From contig CAMFLL010000008.1 of the NCBI GenBank assembly GCA_945957405.1, forward strand, positions 1 through 47,568: a DNA stretch of 47,568 nucleotides. The letters run 5' to 3'. Below, piece by piece: positions 17,082 to 25,891 of this stretch (positions are counted from its first letter, which is position 1; every line of letters begins with the position of its first letter). A program made the translations under genes and the position numbers. The notes below the pieces were generated by a model. It saw nothing but the letters and a program-made list of their open reading frames with translations. It was not told the DNA's origin and did no database searches. Origin of the DNA: an uncultured Mycolicibacterium sp. (GTDB taxonomy: Bacteria; Actinomycetota; Actinomycetes; Mycobacteriales; Mycobacteriaceae).

Positions 17082-18235
17082 TACCGTTCCCCCTTGGTCA
17101 GCACCATTGCGTTAGAGCAATTGAGGCTCATGCCTCGCCCGGTCACGAGCGTCACCTCGGCGTCGGGAACCTGTCGATTGCCGCAGGCACCCCGGAGCTG
17201 ACGCACTCCTTCGACGATGTGCAGCCAGCCCTCCATATACGACTCCGACAGGTGTCCGCCGGCGGTGTTCACCGGGAGCTCCCCGCCGAGCTGGATGCGG
17301 CCGCCCTCGACGAACGCGCCTGCCTCGCCCTTGCCGCAGAAGCCGGCATGCTCCAGCCACAGCAGCACGCTGATCGTGAAGTTGTCGTAGAGTTGCGCAA
17401 CGTCTATATCCTTCGGGCCGAGACCCGCCATACCGAATGCCCTTGCCAGCGCGGTCTTCTGGTGCGGTACATACCACCAGTCCTCCTGTTCGAGCGTTTC
17501 GGCGGTGTAGGCCTGGCCCATTCCTGTGATAAGCACCGGTGGCTGCTTGGCGTCCCTGGCGCGTTCGGCCGACGACACGATGATGCAGACACCGCCGTCA
17601 GAGATCAGGCAGCAGTCGAGCAGGTGTAGCGGCTCGACGATCCAGCGGGAATTCTGGTGGTCCTCGATGGTGATCGGGGTGCGCATCACCGCGTCCGGGT
17701 TCATCGACGCGTGACGCCGGCAGGCGACGGCGACCTCACCGAGCTGCGCGCTCGTCGTCCCGAACAGCGCCATGTGCCGGCTGGCTGCGATCGCGGAATT
17801 CGCGGCGGCCCCCGTCATGCCCCAGATCGCCCAGGGGTCAACCCATCCGCTCGGGTCGGCGAAGCGAGACCGCTGGGTCTTGGCGGCGTCGCCGAAAATG
17901 CACGCCACGTTGGTGGCCATACCCGTCTCGACCGCCATCGCCGCCATCTGCACGAGTGCACCGGCGGTGCCGCCACCCATCGACATACTGCCCGTGAACG
18001 CGGGATTGATGCCCAGCGCCTCACCCACGCGCAGATAATTCAGCGGACCTTCGGGCGCGGTGGTGCCCGGGAACGTCAGCAGCCCGTCAATATCGTGCTT
18101 TTCCAGGCCCGAATCGTCGAGCGCTGCCTTGAATGCCTGAACCGCGAGTGACAGCTGGGTGCTGCCGGGTACGCGGCCCTGTGGGGTGGCGCCGACGCCG
18201 ATGATCGCGGTGCGATCTCGCATCGCTGTGGTCAT
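17081..18235 (-). CDS. Thiolase-superfamily (SCP2/Ltp-like) protein lacking the canonical nucleophilic Cys; candidate retro-aldolase
   Basis: TAIIGVGATPQGR, NPAFTGSMSMGGGTAGALVQMA (no Cys), DVAQLYDNFTISVLLWLEHAGFCGKGEAGAFV, PVNTAGGHLSESYMEGWLHIVEGVRQLRG; overlaps start of the DUF35 gene. Confidence 0.88.
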   Translation of the reverse strand: MTTAMRDRTAIIGVGATPQGRVPGSTQLSLAVQAFKAALDDSGLEKHDIDGLLTFPGTTAPEGPLNYLRVGEALGINPAFTGSMSMGGGTAGALVQMAAMAVETGMATNVACIFGDAAKTQRSRFADPSGWVDPWAIWGMTGAAANSAIAASRHMALFGTTSAQLGEVAVACRRHASMNPDAVMRTPITIEDHQNSRWIVEPLHLLDCCLISDGGVCIIVSSAERARDAKQPPVLITGMGQAYTAETLEQEDWWYVPHQKTALARAFGMAGLGPKDIDVAQLYDNFTISVLLWLEHAGFCGKGEAGAFVEGGRIQLGGELPVNTAGGHLSESYMEGWLHIVEGVRQLRGACGNRQVPDAEVTLVTGRGMSLNCSNAMVLTKGER

Positions 18236-18274
18236 GGTCTTGATCTCCTTTCTCGATCCATATGGCTTCGGGCG

Positions 18275-19045
18275 CTACCGGCCCATGAACTTGGGGGAGC
18301 GGCCGGCGGCGAACGCCTCCCGGCCCTCGCGCCGATCCTCGGTGTCGCGGATCAGCCCCCACGCGAGCCGCTCGGCCCGCAAACCTTCAGCGAGAGGAAC
18401 GTCAAGGGCGGTGCTGACAAGTTCGCGAACCGCGCGCACCGCCAGCGGACCGTTGGCCGTGATCTGCTCGGCGATATGTGCTGTTCGGTTCATTAGCGCG
18501 CCGCCGCTGGTGATCTCGGAGACAAGCCCGACCGTCAGCGCTCGACGCGCGTCGATGTGGTCGCCCGTGAGTGCCATGTAGGTGGCCAGACTGCGGCCGA
18601 CGGTCCGCGGCAGCAGCTGTGTACCGCCTCCGCCGGGAATGGTGGCGGTCCTTACCTCCGACAAGCCGAATTTGGCAGTTTCCGAGGCGATCCGGATATC
18701 GCAGGCGAGTGCGAGCTCAAGGCCACCGCCGATGGCGTAGCCGTTGATCGCGCAGATTGTCGGGGTGCGCACCGGGAAACCTTCCAGCAAGTAGTTGGAG
18801 TCGTATCCGAACTGGCCGACCGCTGCGGCCTCCAGCGGCGCGGTTTCCTTGAGGTCGGCGCCCGCGCTGAATGCCCGGTCACCGGCCCCGGTGAGCACGA
18901 TCGCACGGATTTCCGGGTTGCCGTCCAAATCGCACCAGGCAGTAATGAGTTGGCGGCGCATGGCCTGGGTTATGGCGTTGAGGGCCTCGGGGCGGTTGAG
19001 GGTGATGGTGGCAATGGCGCCGGATCGTTCGACGTCGACGGTCAT
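18275..19045 (-). CDS. Enoyl-CoA hydratase/isomerase
   Basis: ATITLNRPEALNAITQAMRRQL, AFSAGADLKETA, GYAIGGGLELALACDIRIASETAKFGLSEVRTATIPGGGGTQLLPRTVG; both hydratase Glu positions appear retained. Confidence 0.93.
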   Translation of the reverse strand: MTVDVERSGAIATITLNRPEALNAITQAMRRQLITAWCDLDGNPEIRAIVLTGAGDRAFSAGADLKETAPLEAAAVGQFGYDSNYLLEGFPVRTPTICAINGYAIGGGLELALACDIRIASETAKFGLSEVRTATIPGGGGTQLLPRTVGRSLATYMALTGDHIDARRALTVGLVSEITSGGALMNRTAHIAEQITANGPLAVRAVRELVSTALDVPLAEGLRAERLAWGLIRDTEDRREGREAFAAGRSPKFMGR

Positions 19046-19071
19046 GGTGGTGTCTCCCGGTAGGCGAGAAG

Positions 19072-21288
19072 TTACGACGAGAATGGGATCGGCAAGGGAG
19101 CGAGCGCACCGAGGACCTCATCGGTGTGCTCGCCGAGCGCGGGGGCCGATGCCCTGATTCGCGGCGGCGTACGGGACAGCTTGTAGGGCGCTAGGCGCAG
19201 CGGCGGGTCGTCAGGGCCGGCGCCCGGTGCCTGAGCGTAATAGCCGCGTGCCGCCAGATGCTCGTCGTCGAGAAGCTCGGGGGCCGTGTACACCAGCGCC
19301 GCCGGTACGCCGCGGTCGAGTAGTGTGGCGACCACGTCGTCGGCCGCCCGCTGCCGTACCCACGAGCCCAGTGCGGCGCGCAGGGCCACGTCCGAGATTG
19401 CATCGTCGGCCGGCGCCGGATCGGGCACGAGCTCCCAGAGGCTGGCGCGGTGCTCGGGGCCGGCGCTAACGGCGACCCACTGTTCGCCTGCTGCACGCAG
19501 GCAGTCGTTGACGGCGAAGCCGTCGCGGCTGTTGCCGACCGGACCCGGGATCGGGCCGCCGAGAGTGTATCCGAGTATCAGGTCGCTGATCGTGCCCGAC
19601 GTAAACTCGCGCTGGGATATCTCTAGGAACTGGCCCTGTCCGGCGCGTTCGCGGTGCAGGATGGCGGCGATGATGATCCCCGCCGCATAGATCGACACGA
19701 CCTGGTCCGGGTAGTTCACGTCGCGACCGCTCCATTGCGGCCGGCCACCGGCGTATCCGGTGACGCTGGCCAGACCCGACAGCCCCTCCAGCGTCGAACC
19801 GAAGGAACGGTAACCGGATTCGGGCCCGCCCGAACCCTGGCTGCTGATCGAGACGACGATGATGTCGGAGTTGACGGTCACCAGGTCGTCGTAGGCGATG
19901 CCTAGATTGTCGAGGACCCCGGTGCGGAAGTTGTCGATGACGACGTCGGCAGTCGCGGCGAGTTGCAGGAACTGGCGGCGTCCGTCGTCGGTCTTGAGGT
20001 CGATCGACACGCTGAGCTTGTTGCGGTGCAGCACATCAAAGGCGGGGTTGTGGGTGGCGTCGTCCCAGAACCGGAAAGGGTCGGGATACAGCGGGCTTTC
20101 GACCTTGACGACGCGGGCACCGAGGTCGGCGAGCATCTGGGTGGCGTTGCCGCCCGCGGTGACGGTGCCGAGATCGAGGACGGTGACACCCTCCAGCGCG
20201 CAGTCTGTCGCATCAGAAATCTTGTTTACCAACACTTTTGGTAGCTGTGCGACCGCGTGGCGCAATTCGGCACCGTTCTCAGTGATGGGCGCGGGCCCGT
20301 CTGCGGGCGCGAACGCGGTGGACCGCAACGGCACACCCGGATAAAGAACAGTCCCCAGCATCGGGTCGTTGAGCGTTGTCCAGAATCCCCGCGCCGCGTA
20401 CTGCGGTGAATCCATCAGGTCGGCGAAGTCCAGCACGCAGCCCTCCGGGGCGCCGGCCGCCTGGCTAAGATGGTAGAACTCGAGCTTCGAGTGACCTTCG
20501 AGCCAGCTTTCGATCAACCTGCCAAGCTCGACACTGTTCTCGCCCCGTCCCTTCGCGGTGGCGAAACGTTCCTCGTCGAGTTCGGCGATGTCGAACAGCG
20601 ACTTCAGTGCCGGCCACGTCTTCTCGGTGCACACCACCCCGGCGTAGCCGTCCTGCGCCCGCAGAATGAGCCACTGCGACTGCCCGGTGCTGCGTGTGGG
20701 CACAATTCCGGTCGCGCGGTAGAACGCTCCGCTCTTCCACTCGCAGTAGGCGACGGACTCGAACATGGAGACGTCGACGAGCTGGCCGGTGCCAGTGCGG
20801 TGCAGATGCCGAAGAGCGGCCAAACATCCGGTGAACGCGCTGACACCCAGCATGGTCTGCGCCTGCGAGCCGCCGAGCTGCAACGGCTGGCCATCCGGTT
20901 CGCCCACCATGTGTAGCAGGCCGCCCATCGCCTGCACTACCAGGTCGGACCACAATCGGTCGCGATAGGGGCCGTCCAGGCCGAAAGGGGTCAGCGCTAT
21001 CACCACTCGGGTGTCCTGTGCGCCGTCGTCCAGGAGTCTCGCCGCGGCGAGAGCCTCGGCGTCCCCGATCACGACGTCGGCCCGTGCGATCGCGTCCCGG
21101 GCTGCCACGCGGTCGTCAGGGCGAAACGCCCGCTTGCCGCGGTGGAAGGCGAGGTAGCTCAGAGAGCGTTGCGCGGGTGCGGATTCGAGTCGCCACACAT
21201 TGGCACCCAGCTGCGAGAGCAGCATCCCGGCGTATGCGGCAGCGACGGTGTCGCCGAGTTCCACAACCAGCGAACCGTCCAGCGGCAT
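19072..21288 (-). CDS. Tandem-domain CaiB/BaiF (family III) CoA-transferase
   Basis: Two CaiB domains in one 738-aa ORF: LVVELGDTVAAAYAGMLLSQLGANVWRLES...GTGQLVDVSMFESVAY and VTVLDLGTVTAGGNATQMLADLGARVVKVESPLYPDPFR...GQGQFLEISQREF. Confidence 0.9.
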   Translation of the reverse strand: MPLDGSLVVELGDTVAAAYAGMLLSQLGANVWRLESAPAQRSLSYLAFHRGKRAFRPDDRVAARDAIARADVVIGDAEALAAARLLDDGAQDTRVVIALTPFGLDGPYRDRLWSDLVVQAMGGLLHMVGEPDGQPLQLGGSQAQTMLGVSAFTGCLAALRHLHRTGTGQLVDVSMFESVAYCEWKSGAFYRATGIVPTRSTGQSQWLILRAQDGYAGVVCTEKTWPALKSLFDIAELDEERFATAKGRGENSVELGRLIESWLEGHSKLEFYHLSQAAGAPEGCVLDFADLMDSPQYAARGFWTTLNDPMLGTVLYPGVPLRSTAFAPADGPAPITENGAELRHAVAQLPKVLVNKISDATDCALEGVTVLDLGTVTAGGNATQMLADLGARVVKVESPLYPDPFRFWDDATHNPAFDVLHRNKLSVSIDLKTDDGRRQFLQLAATADVVIDNFRTGVLDNLGIAYDDLVTVNSDIIVVSISSQGSGGPESGYRSFGSTLEGLSGLASVTGYAGGRPQWSGRDVNYPDQVVSIYAAGIIIAAILHRERAGQGQFLEISQREFTSGTISDLILGYTLGGPIPGPVGNSRDGFAVNDCLRAAGEQWVAVSAGPEHRASLWELVPDPAPADDAISDVALRAALGSWVRQRAADDVVATLLDRGVPAALVYTAPELLDDEHLAARGYYAQAPGAGPDDPPLRLAPYKLSRTPPRIRASAPALGEHTDEVLGALAPLPIPFSS

Positions 21289-21293
21289 TGAGT

Positions 21294-22106
21294 TCACGGG
21301 GACAGCTCCCGGATACGCTGCAGGTTGGTCAGGCTGTGATCGGTGGTGCGCAGCAGCACGTCGTCGTATCCGAGGTCGGCAAGCCACCGCAGACGCCGCA
21401 TCGCCTCGGCGTGGTCACAGTTGAGGTGTAGGAAACCGTTCTCGGCATCGAACGGCCCGTCCTCAGCATCGAGGTCGACGTCGATGGTGGCCACGATCGC
21501 CCTCTGGCCGCCGAGGTTGCGGTACCGCTCGATCCCCTCAGCGAGCTTGCCGCCACGCCGTGCCGATGCCATCCACGCATGGAACTCCTTGGCTGCCCGA
21601 GGAATCCACGTACCGCTGTGCCAACTGCCGATGACGATCTTCGGACCGCCGAGCGTCGACTCCCAGGGGTGCAGGTTGACACCGTCCACAGTCTCACCGC
21701 GCCACAGCGCCTGCATCGTCGCCAGATTCGCGGATAGCGTTTCGAACCGGGTGGTGAAGTCGGCGCCGGCGGCGTCGAAATCCTCTTTCGTCGAGCCCGA
21801 ACCGACACCGAACAACAATCGGTCCCGCGCCAGCATGTGCAACGTCATCACACGCTGAGCGAGTACGGCCGGCGCGTGCAGGGGTACCTGCACGATGCAG
21901 GTACCGAGTTCGACCTTCCGGGTGACGGCGGCGGCGACGGCCAGCGCGGCCAGCGGATCCCACGTCGGCCGGCGGCGGCACACCACCTCGTACGCCCAGA
22001 TGCTGTCGAAGCCAGCCACTTCAATGTTGGCCGCACCTTGGGCGAGCTCGTCAGCCCCGCCCTCTTTACCACGGATCGGGTAGGGAACAACGGCGCCAAC
22101 TCTCAT
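21294..22106 (-). CDS. LLM-class (luciferase-like / F420- or flavin-dependent) oxidoreductase
   Basis: GAANIEVAGFDSIWAYEVV, WDPLAALAVAAAVTRKVELGTCIVQVPLHAPAVLAQRVMTLHMLARDRLLFGVGSGSTKEDFDAAG. Confidence 0.88.
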   Translation of the reverse strand: MRVGAVVPYPIRGKEGGADELAQGAANIEVAGFDSIWAYEVVCRRRPTWDPLAALAVAAAVTRKVELGTCIVQVPLHAPAVLAQRVMTLHMLARDRLLFGVGSGSTKEDFDAAGADFTTRFETLSANLATMQALWRGETVDGVNLHPWESTLGGPKIVIGSWHSGTWIPRAAKEFHAWMASARRGGKLAEGIERYRNLGGQRAIVATIDVDLDAEDGPFDAENGFLHLNCDHAEAMRRLRWLADLGYDDVLLRTTDHSLTNLQRIRELSP

Positions 22107-24031
22107 CGGAGCTCCTCATAGGTCGACTGTTGCTGGAAAGGCACGGCGCCGGGATTGTGGTTACCTTGCCCGGGGATAGAGGCCAGCAGCCTTTGCGTGT
22201 ACTCCTCGGTGGGGTGGGCGAAGACCTGCTCGACGGCGCCAGTCTCGACAAGCTCGCCACGGCTCATGACAGCCACCCGATGGGCGAGCTGACGCACGAC
22301 CGCCATGTCGTGTGAAATAAACAGGTACGACATGTGATATCGACCCTGCAGTTCCTCGAGCAATTTGAGGATCTGCGCCTGCACCGAGACGTCGAGCGCC
22401 GAGACGGGTTCGTCGCACAGCACTATCGACGGGTTCAGCGCGAGAGCCCTAGCGATGGCGACACGCTGCCTCTGACCGCCGGAGAGCGCATCGGGTCGGC
22501 GCCTGGCGTGCTTGACCTGCAGGCCCACATCCTCGAGGAGTTGGTGTAGTCGCCGCTCCTGCTCGGCACTTGTCAGGCCCAGCTTGTTGACCACCCACGG
22601 CTCGCGGATGGTCTGCCCCACCGTCATTCTCGGGTCGAGTGAGCTCCATGGATCCTGGAAGACCATCTGGATTCGAGGGCGTAGCTTGCGCATCTCGCGG
22701 TGTCCGTCGGCCCAGATGTCGCGTCCCTCGAACAGGACCTGACCCGACGTCGGTTGTAACAGGCCCGCGACCATGTTGGCGACAGTGGACTTTCCGCTGC
22801 CCGACTCACCAACGAGCGCAAGGGTTTCCCGTTGGTACAGGTCGAAGCTCACTCCGTCGACGGCGGTGACGATGCCCTTCCCGCGGCCGCTGCCCCGGAC
22901 GAACTCGCGGCGTAGTTCACGCACTGACAACAGCGGTTGCTCGGCCCGTCCGGATTCGACGCTCGGGCCACCCGGCATCACTGCTTCGCGCACGGCGGCA
23001 GTGCGCCGCGAATCGGGAACGGAGTTGAGGTGGCAGGCGTTGGCTCGCCCGTCGGCCGTATAGACCAGCGCAGGCGTAACCGTGCACTGTTCAAATGAGA
23101 ACTCACAACGCTCTTGGAACGGGCAGCCGAGTGGAAGGTTCATGGGGTCGGGCGGATTGCCCGGAATCGGTTCGAAGCCAGAGCGTTTCTCGCTTACCGA
23201 GGGCGCCGATGCGACCAGCGCCTTGGTGTAGGGATGACTCGGCGACGTCAACACCGAGACGGTGTCGCCGATTTCGACCAGTGAGCCGGCGTACATCACC
23301 GCAACCCGGTCGGCCACCTCGGCGGCGACGGACAGGTCGTGGCTGATCAGGATGATCGCCATCCCGGTGCGCCGCCTGATCGTGTCGAGCAACCGGAGAA
23401 TCTCGGCCTGCACGGTCACATCGAGCGCAGTGGTCGCCTCGTCGGCGATGAGCACGACTGGTTCCAGAGCGATCGCGAAACCGATCATCGCTCGCTGCCG
23501 CATGCCACCCGAGAGCTGGTGCGGGTAGTCGTCGATCAACAATTCGGGACGGGGGAGTCCGACCTTGCGCAATACCTCGATGCTGCGCTCCCTGGCGGCG
23601 CGGCGGTCGAGGCCGAGCTTCACGCGGAAGATCTCACCGAGCTGGAAGCCGATGGTCAACGCGGGATTGAGTGCCGCACCGGAATCCTGGAAGATCATGG
23701 CGATCTTGTCGCCCCGGAAGCGGTCGAGTTGCTGTCCGCGCAGTCCGGCGATGTCGATGCCCTCGAAGTCGATCCGCCCGGTGATGGCCGCCTCGGCGTT
23801 GATCGGGGGCAGCCGCACCAAGGCCTCGGCGGCGGTCGTCTTTCCCGACCCCGATTCGCCGATGATTGCCAGCACTTCGCCGCGGCGCAGGGCGAAGCTG
23901 ACGCCGTTGACGGCGTGCAGTAGCCCACGTTTGAGTGCGAGCCGCACATGCAGATCGGTGACTGACAGCACCGTGTCGGAGGCCGCGGAACCGTCGCCCG
24001 CCGGAGACGGCAGGGTGTCCGGCAGGTCCAT
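22103..24031 (-). CDS. Fused peptide-type ABC transporter ATPase (DppD-DppF-like, two nucleotide-binding domains)
   Basis: Two Walker A ([18 protein letters not shown]), two signature motifs ([24 protein letters not shown]), two Walker B, and the internal Cys-rich oligopeptide C-terminal segment (PLGCPFQERCEFSFEQC...ANAC). Confidence 0.95.
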   Translation of the reverse strand: MDLPDTLPSPAGDGSAASDTVLSVTDLHVRLALKRGLLHAVNGVSFALRRGEVLAIIGESGSGKTTAAEALVRLPPINAEAAITGRIDFEGIDIAGLRGQQLDRFRGDKIAMIFQDSGAALNPALTIGFQLGEIFRVKLGLDRRAARERSIEVLRKVGLPRPELLIDDYPHQLSGGMRQRAMIGFAIALEPVVLIADEATTALDVTVQAEILRLLDTIRRRTGMAIILISHDLSVAAEVADRVAVMYAGSLVEIGDTVSVLTSPSHPYTKALVASAPSVSEKRSGFEPIPGNPPDPMNLPLGCPFQERCEFSFEQCTVTPALVYTADGRANACHLNSVPDSRRTAAVREAVMPGGPSVESGRAEQPLLSVRELRREFVRGSGRGKGIVTAVDGVSFDLYQRETLALVGESGSGKSTVANMVAGLLQPTSGQVLFEGRDIWADGHREMRKLRPRIQMVFQDPWSSLDPRMTVGQTIREPWVVNKLGLTSAEQERRLHQLLEDVGLQVKHARRRPDALSGGQRQRVAIARALALNPSIVLCDEPVSALDVSVQAQILKLLEELQGRYHMSYLFISHDMAVVRQLAHRVAVMSRGELVETGAVEQVFAHPTEEYTQRLLASIPGQGNHNPGAVPFQQQSTYEELR

Positions 24032-24924
24032 CAACGTTCGCTCCCTGAGGTGACTTCCCGCGCCCAACTCGCCACCACATTGAGACAGAAGGTGGCCAGG
24101 AAGATCGCGATTCCCGGCGCGACGACCAGCCACGGGGCGCTCGAGAGATAGTCGCGTCCGCCGGCGATCATCTGGCCCCACGACGGCGTCTCCGGTGGCA
24201 CACCGAGGCCGAGAAAGCTCAGCGACGACTCGGCGAGGACCACCGCCGCGACCTCCAGTGCAGTCAAAACGGCAAGCGGCGAAACGATATTGGGTAGAAC
24301 GTGGCGAAACATGATCCGGAGGTCGCTGCAGCCGACCATACGTGCCGCTTTGACGAACGCGAGATCGCGATGGGTGAGCGCGATGGAGCGTGTGACGCGT
24401 ACGTAGTTGACCCAGCGCAACACCGACAGAACGATGATCAGGTTGAGGATGCCGCCACCCAGCACATAGGACAGGAAGATGTAGAGAACGAGGCTGGGGA
24501 AGCTGAGCACGGCGTCGACGACGCGCATGATGACCGTGTCGAATGCCCCGCCCTTGAAGCCGGCGATGAGGCCCAGCGGGATGCCGACGGCGCTCGAGAG
24601 CAGCGCGCCTGCCAGCCCGACACCAAGAGACAGCCGCGCACCGTAAATCAGTCGACTCAAGACGTCACGCCCGAGCGCGTCGGTCCCGAGGAGGTGGCGG
24701 CCGTCCTCCGTGACCGCGTTGAGGCCGAGGTTGGTGGCCCGCAGGTTCTGCGCGAGAGGGTCCATCGGGGCGAGGACGCCGGGCATGAGCGCGCAGAGGA
24801 TGAGTGCCAGCAAGACCGCGACTGCGAATCCGAGAAGGATGTTGCGTCGCCACGAGATGGTCCCGAGCAGTTGGCGGCCCGCCGAGACGACGCTGATGGC
24901 AGGCGGGGTGATGGCGACGCTCAT
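24031..24924 (-). CDS. Peptide-type ABC transporter permease (DppC-like)
   Basis: LGTDALGRDVLSRLIYGARLSLGVG, EAA loop FVKAARMVGCSDLRIMFRHVLPNIVSPL, SSLSFLGLGVPPETPSWGQMI; ATGA overlaps with neighbours. Confidence 0.94.
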   Translation of the reverse strand: MSVAITPPAISVVSAGRQLLGTISWRRNILLGFAVAVLLALILCALMPGVLAPMDPLAQNLRATNLGLNAVTEDGRHLLGTDALGRDVLSRLIYGARLSLGVGLAGALLSSAVGIPLGLIAGFKGGAFDTVIMRVVDAVLSFPSLVLYIFLSYVLGGGILNLIIVLSVLRWVNYVRVTRSIALTHRDLAFVKAARMVGCSDLRIMFRHVLPNIVSPLAVLTALEVAAVVLAESSLSFLGLGVPPETPSWGQMIAGGRDYLSSAPWLVVAPGIAIFLATFCLNVVASWAREVTSGSER

Positions 24925-25838
24925 GTGAGCCGGACCCTTCGGTCGATGAAGCCGTACATGATGTCGGTCGCCAGGTTGATCAGGACGATGAGGATGGCGA
25001 GCAGGAACACGCAGGCTTGAACCAGTGGCAGATCGCGATTGTGGATCGCCTGGATCAGCAATGCGCCCACTCCGGGCCACGCGAACACCGTTTCGACGAT
25101 CGCCACCGAACTGACTGCTTGGACCAGCTCAGCTCCGATGACGGTGACCACGGCCACGGCGATGTTCTTGAGGCCGTGCACCGCGACGACTCTTCGGCGC
25201 GTCAGCCCGCGCGCGATGGCCGCCCGCGCATACGGTTTGGCCATCTCCGTCTCCAGGCTGGTGGCCGTGAACTGGGCGATCCGGCCCATACCGCGCAACG
25301 CGACGACGACGGCCGGCAGGATCACCGCGTCCCAGGATTGCCGTCCCGAGGTCGGCAAGATGCCGAGCTGCACGGCGAACACCAGGATCAGGACCAGCCC
25401 GACCCAGAACTCGACGAGCGAGACGGTGGCGAACGAGAACGCCGAGATGATCCTGGTGATCGCGCGGCGCGGTGAGATCGCGGCCGCAAGGCCGAGCCCG
25501 ACGCCGACGACCACCGCAAGCACGATGGAGACCGCGCCGAGTTCGAGCGTCGCGCCTAGGCGCTCCGCTGCGATAGGCAGGGCCGGCTCCCGGAACCGCA
25601 GTGAGTCGCCGAAGTCGAAATGCAGGACTCCGCCGGCGAATCGGGCCATTTGGACGAGCAGCGGGTCGTCGAGTCCGAGCTGTTGCCGCAGTGCGTCGAG
25701 CTGCTCTTTTGTGGCATCCACCGGCGCCATCAAGGCGACCGGATCCCCGAGGTAGTAGACGATGACGAAGATCAATGCCATCAGCACGGCCAGTACAACG
25801 ATCGACTGAATCATGTTGCGGACAAGGAACTTCAACAT
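24921..25838 (-). CDS. Peptide-type ABC transporter permease (DppB-like)
   Basis: MLKFLVRNMIQSIVVLAVLMALIFVIVYYLGDPVALM, QLGLDDPLLVQMARF, ARAAIARGLTRRRVVAVHGLKNIAVAVVTVIGAELVQAVSSVAIVETVFAWPGVGALLIQAI. Confidence 0.94.
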   Translation of the reverse strand: MLKFLVRNMIQSIVVLAVLMALIFVIVYYLGDPVALMAPVDATKEQLDALRQQLGLDDPLLVQMARFAGGVLHFDFGDSLRFREPALPIAAERLGATLELGAVSIVLAVVVGVGLGLAAAISPRRAITRIISAFSFATVSLVEFWVGLVLILVFAVQLGILPTSGRQSWDAVILPAVVVALRGMGRIAQFTATSLETEMAKPYARAAIARGLTRRRVVAVHGLKNIAVAVVTVIGAELVQAVSSVAIVETVFAWPGVGALLIQAIHNRDLPLVQACVFLLAILIVLINLATDIMYGFIDRRVRLT

Positions 25839-25891
25839 CGTGGTGACTGTCCCCGCCAGAAGGTTCTGATGATCGATGCGGTCGGCATGGC

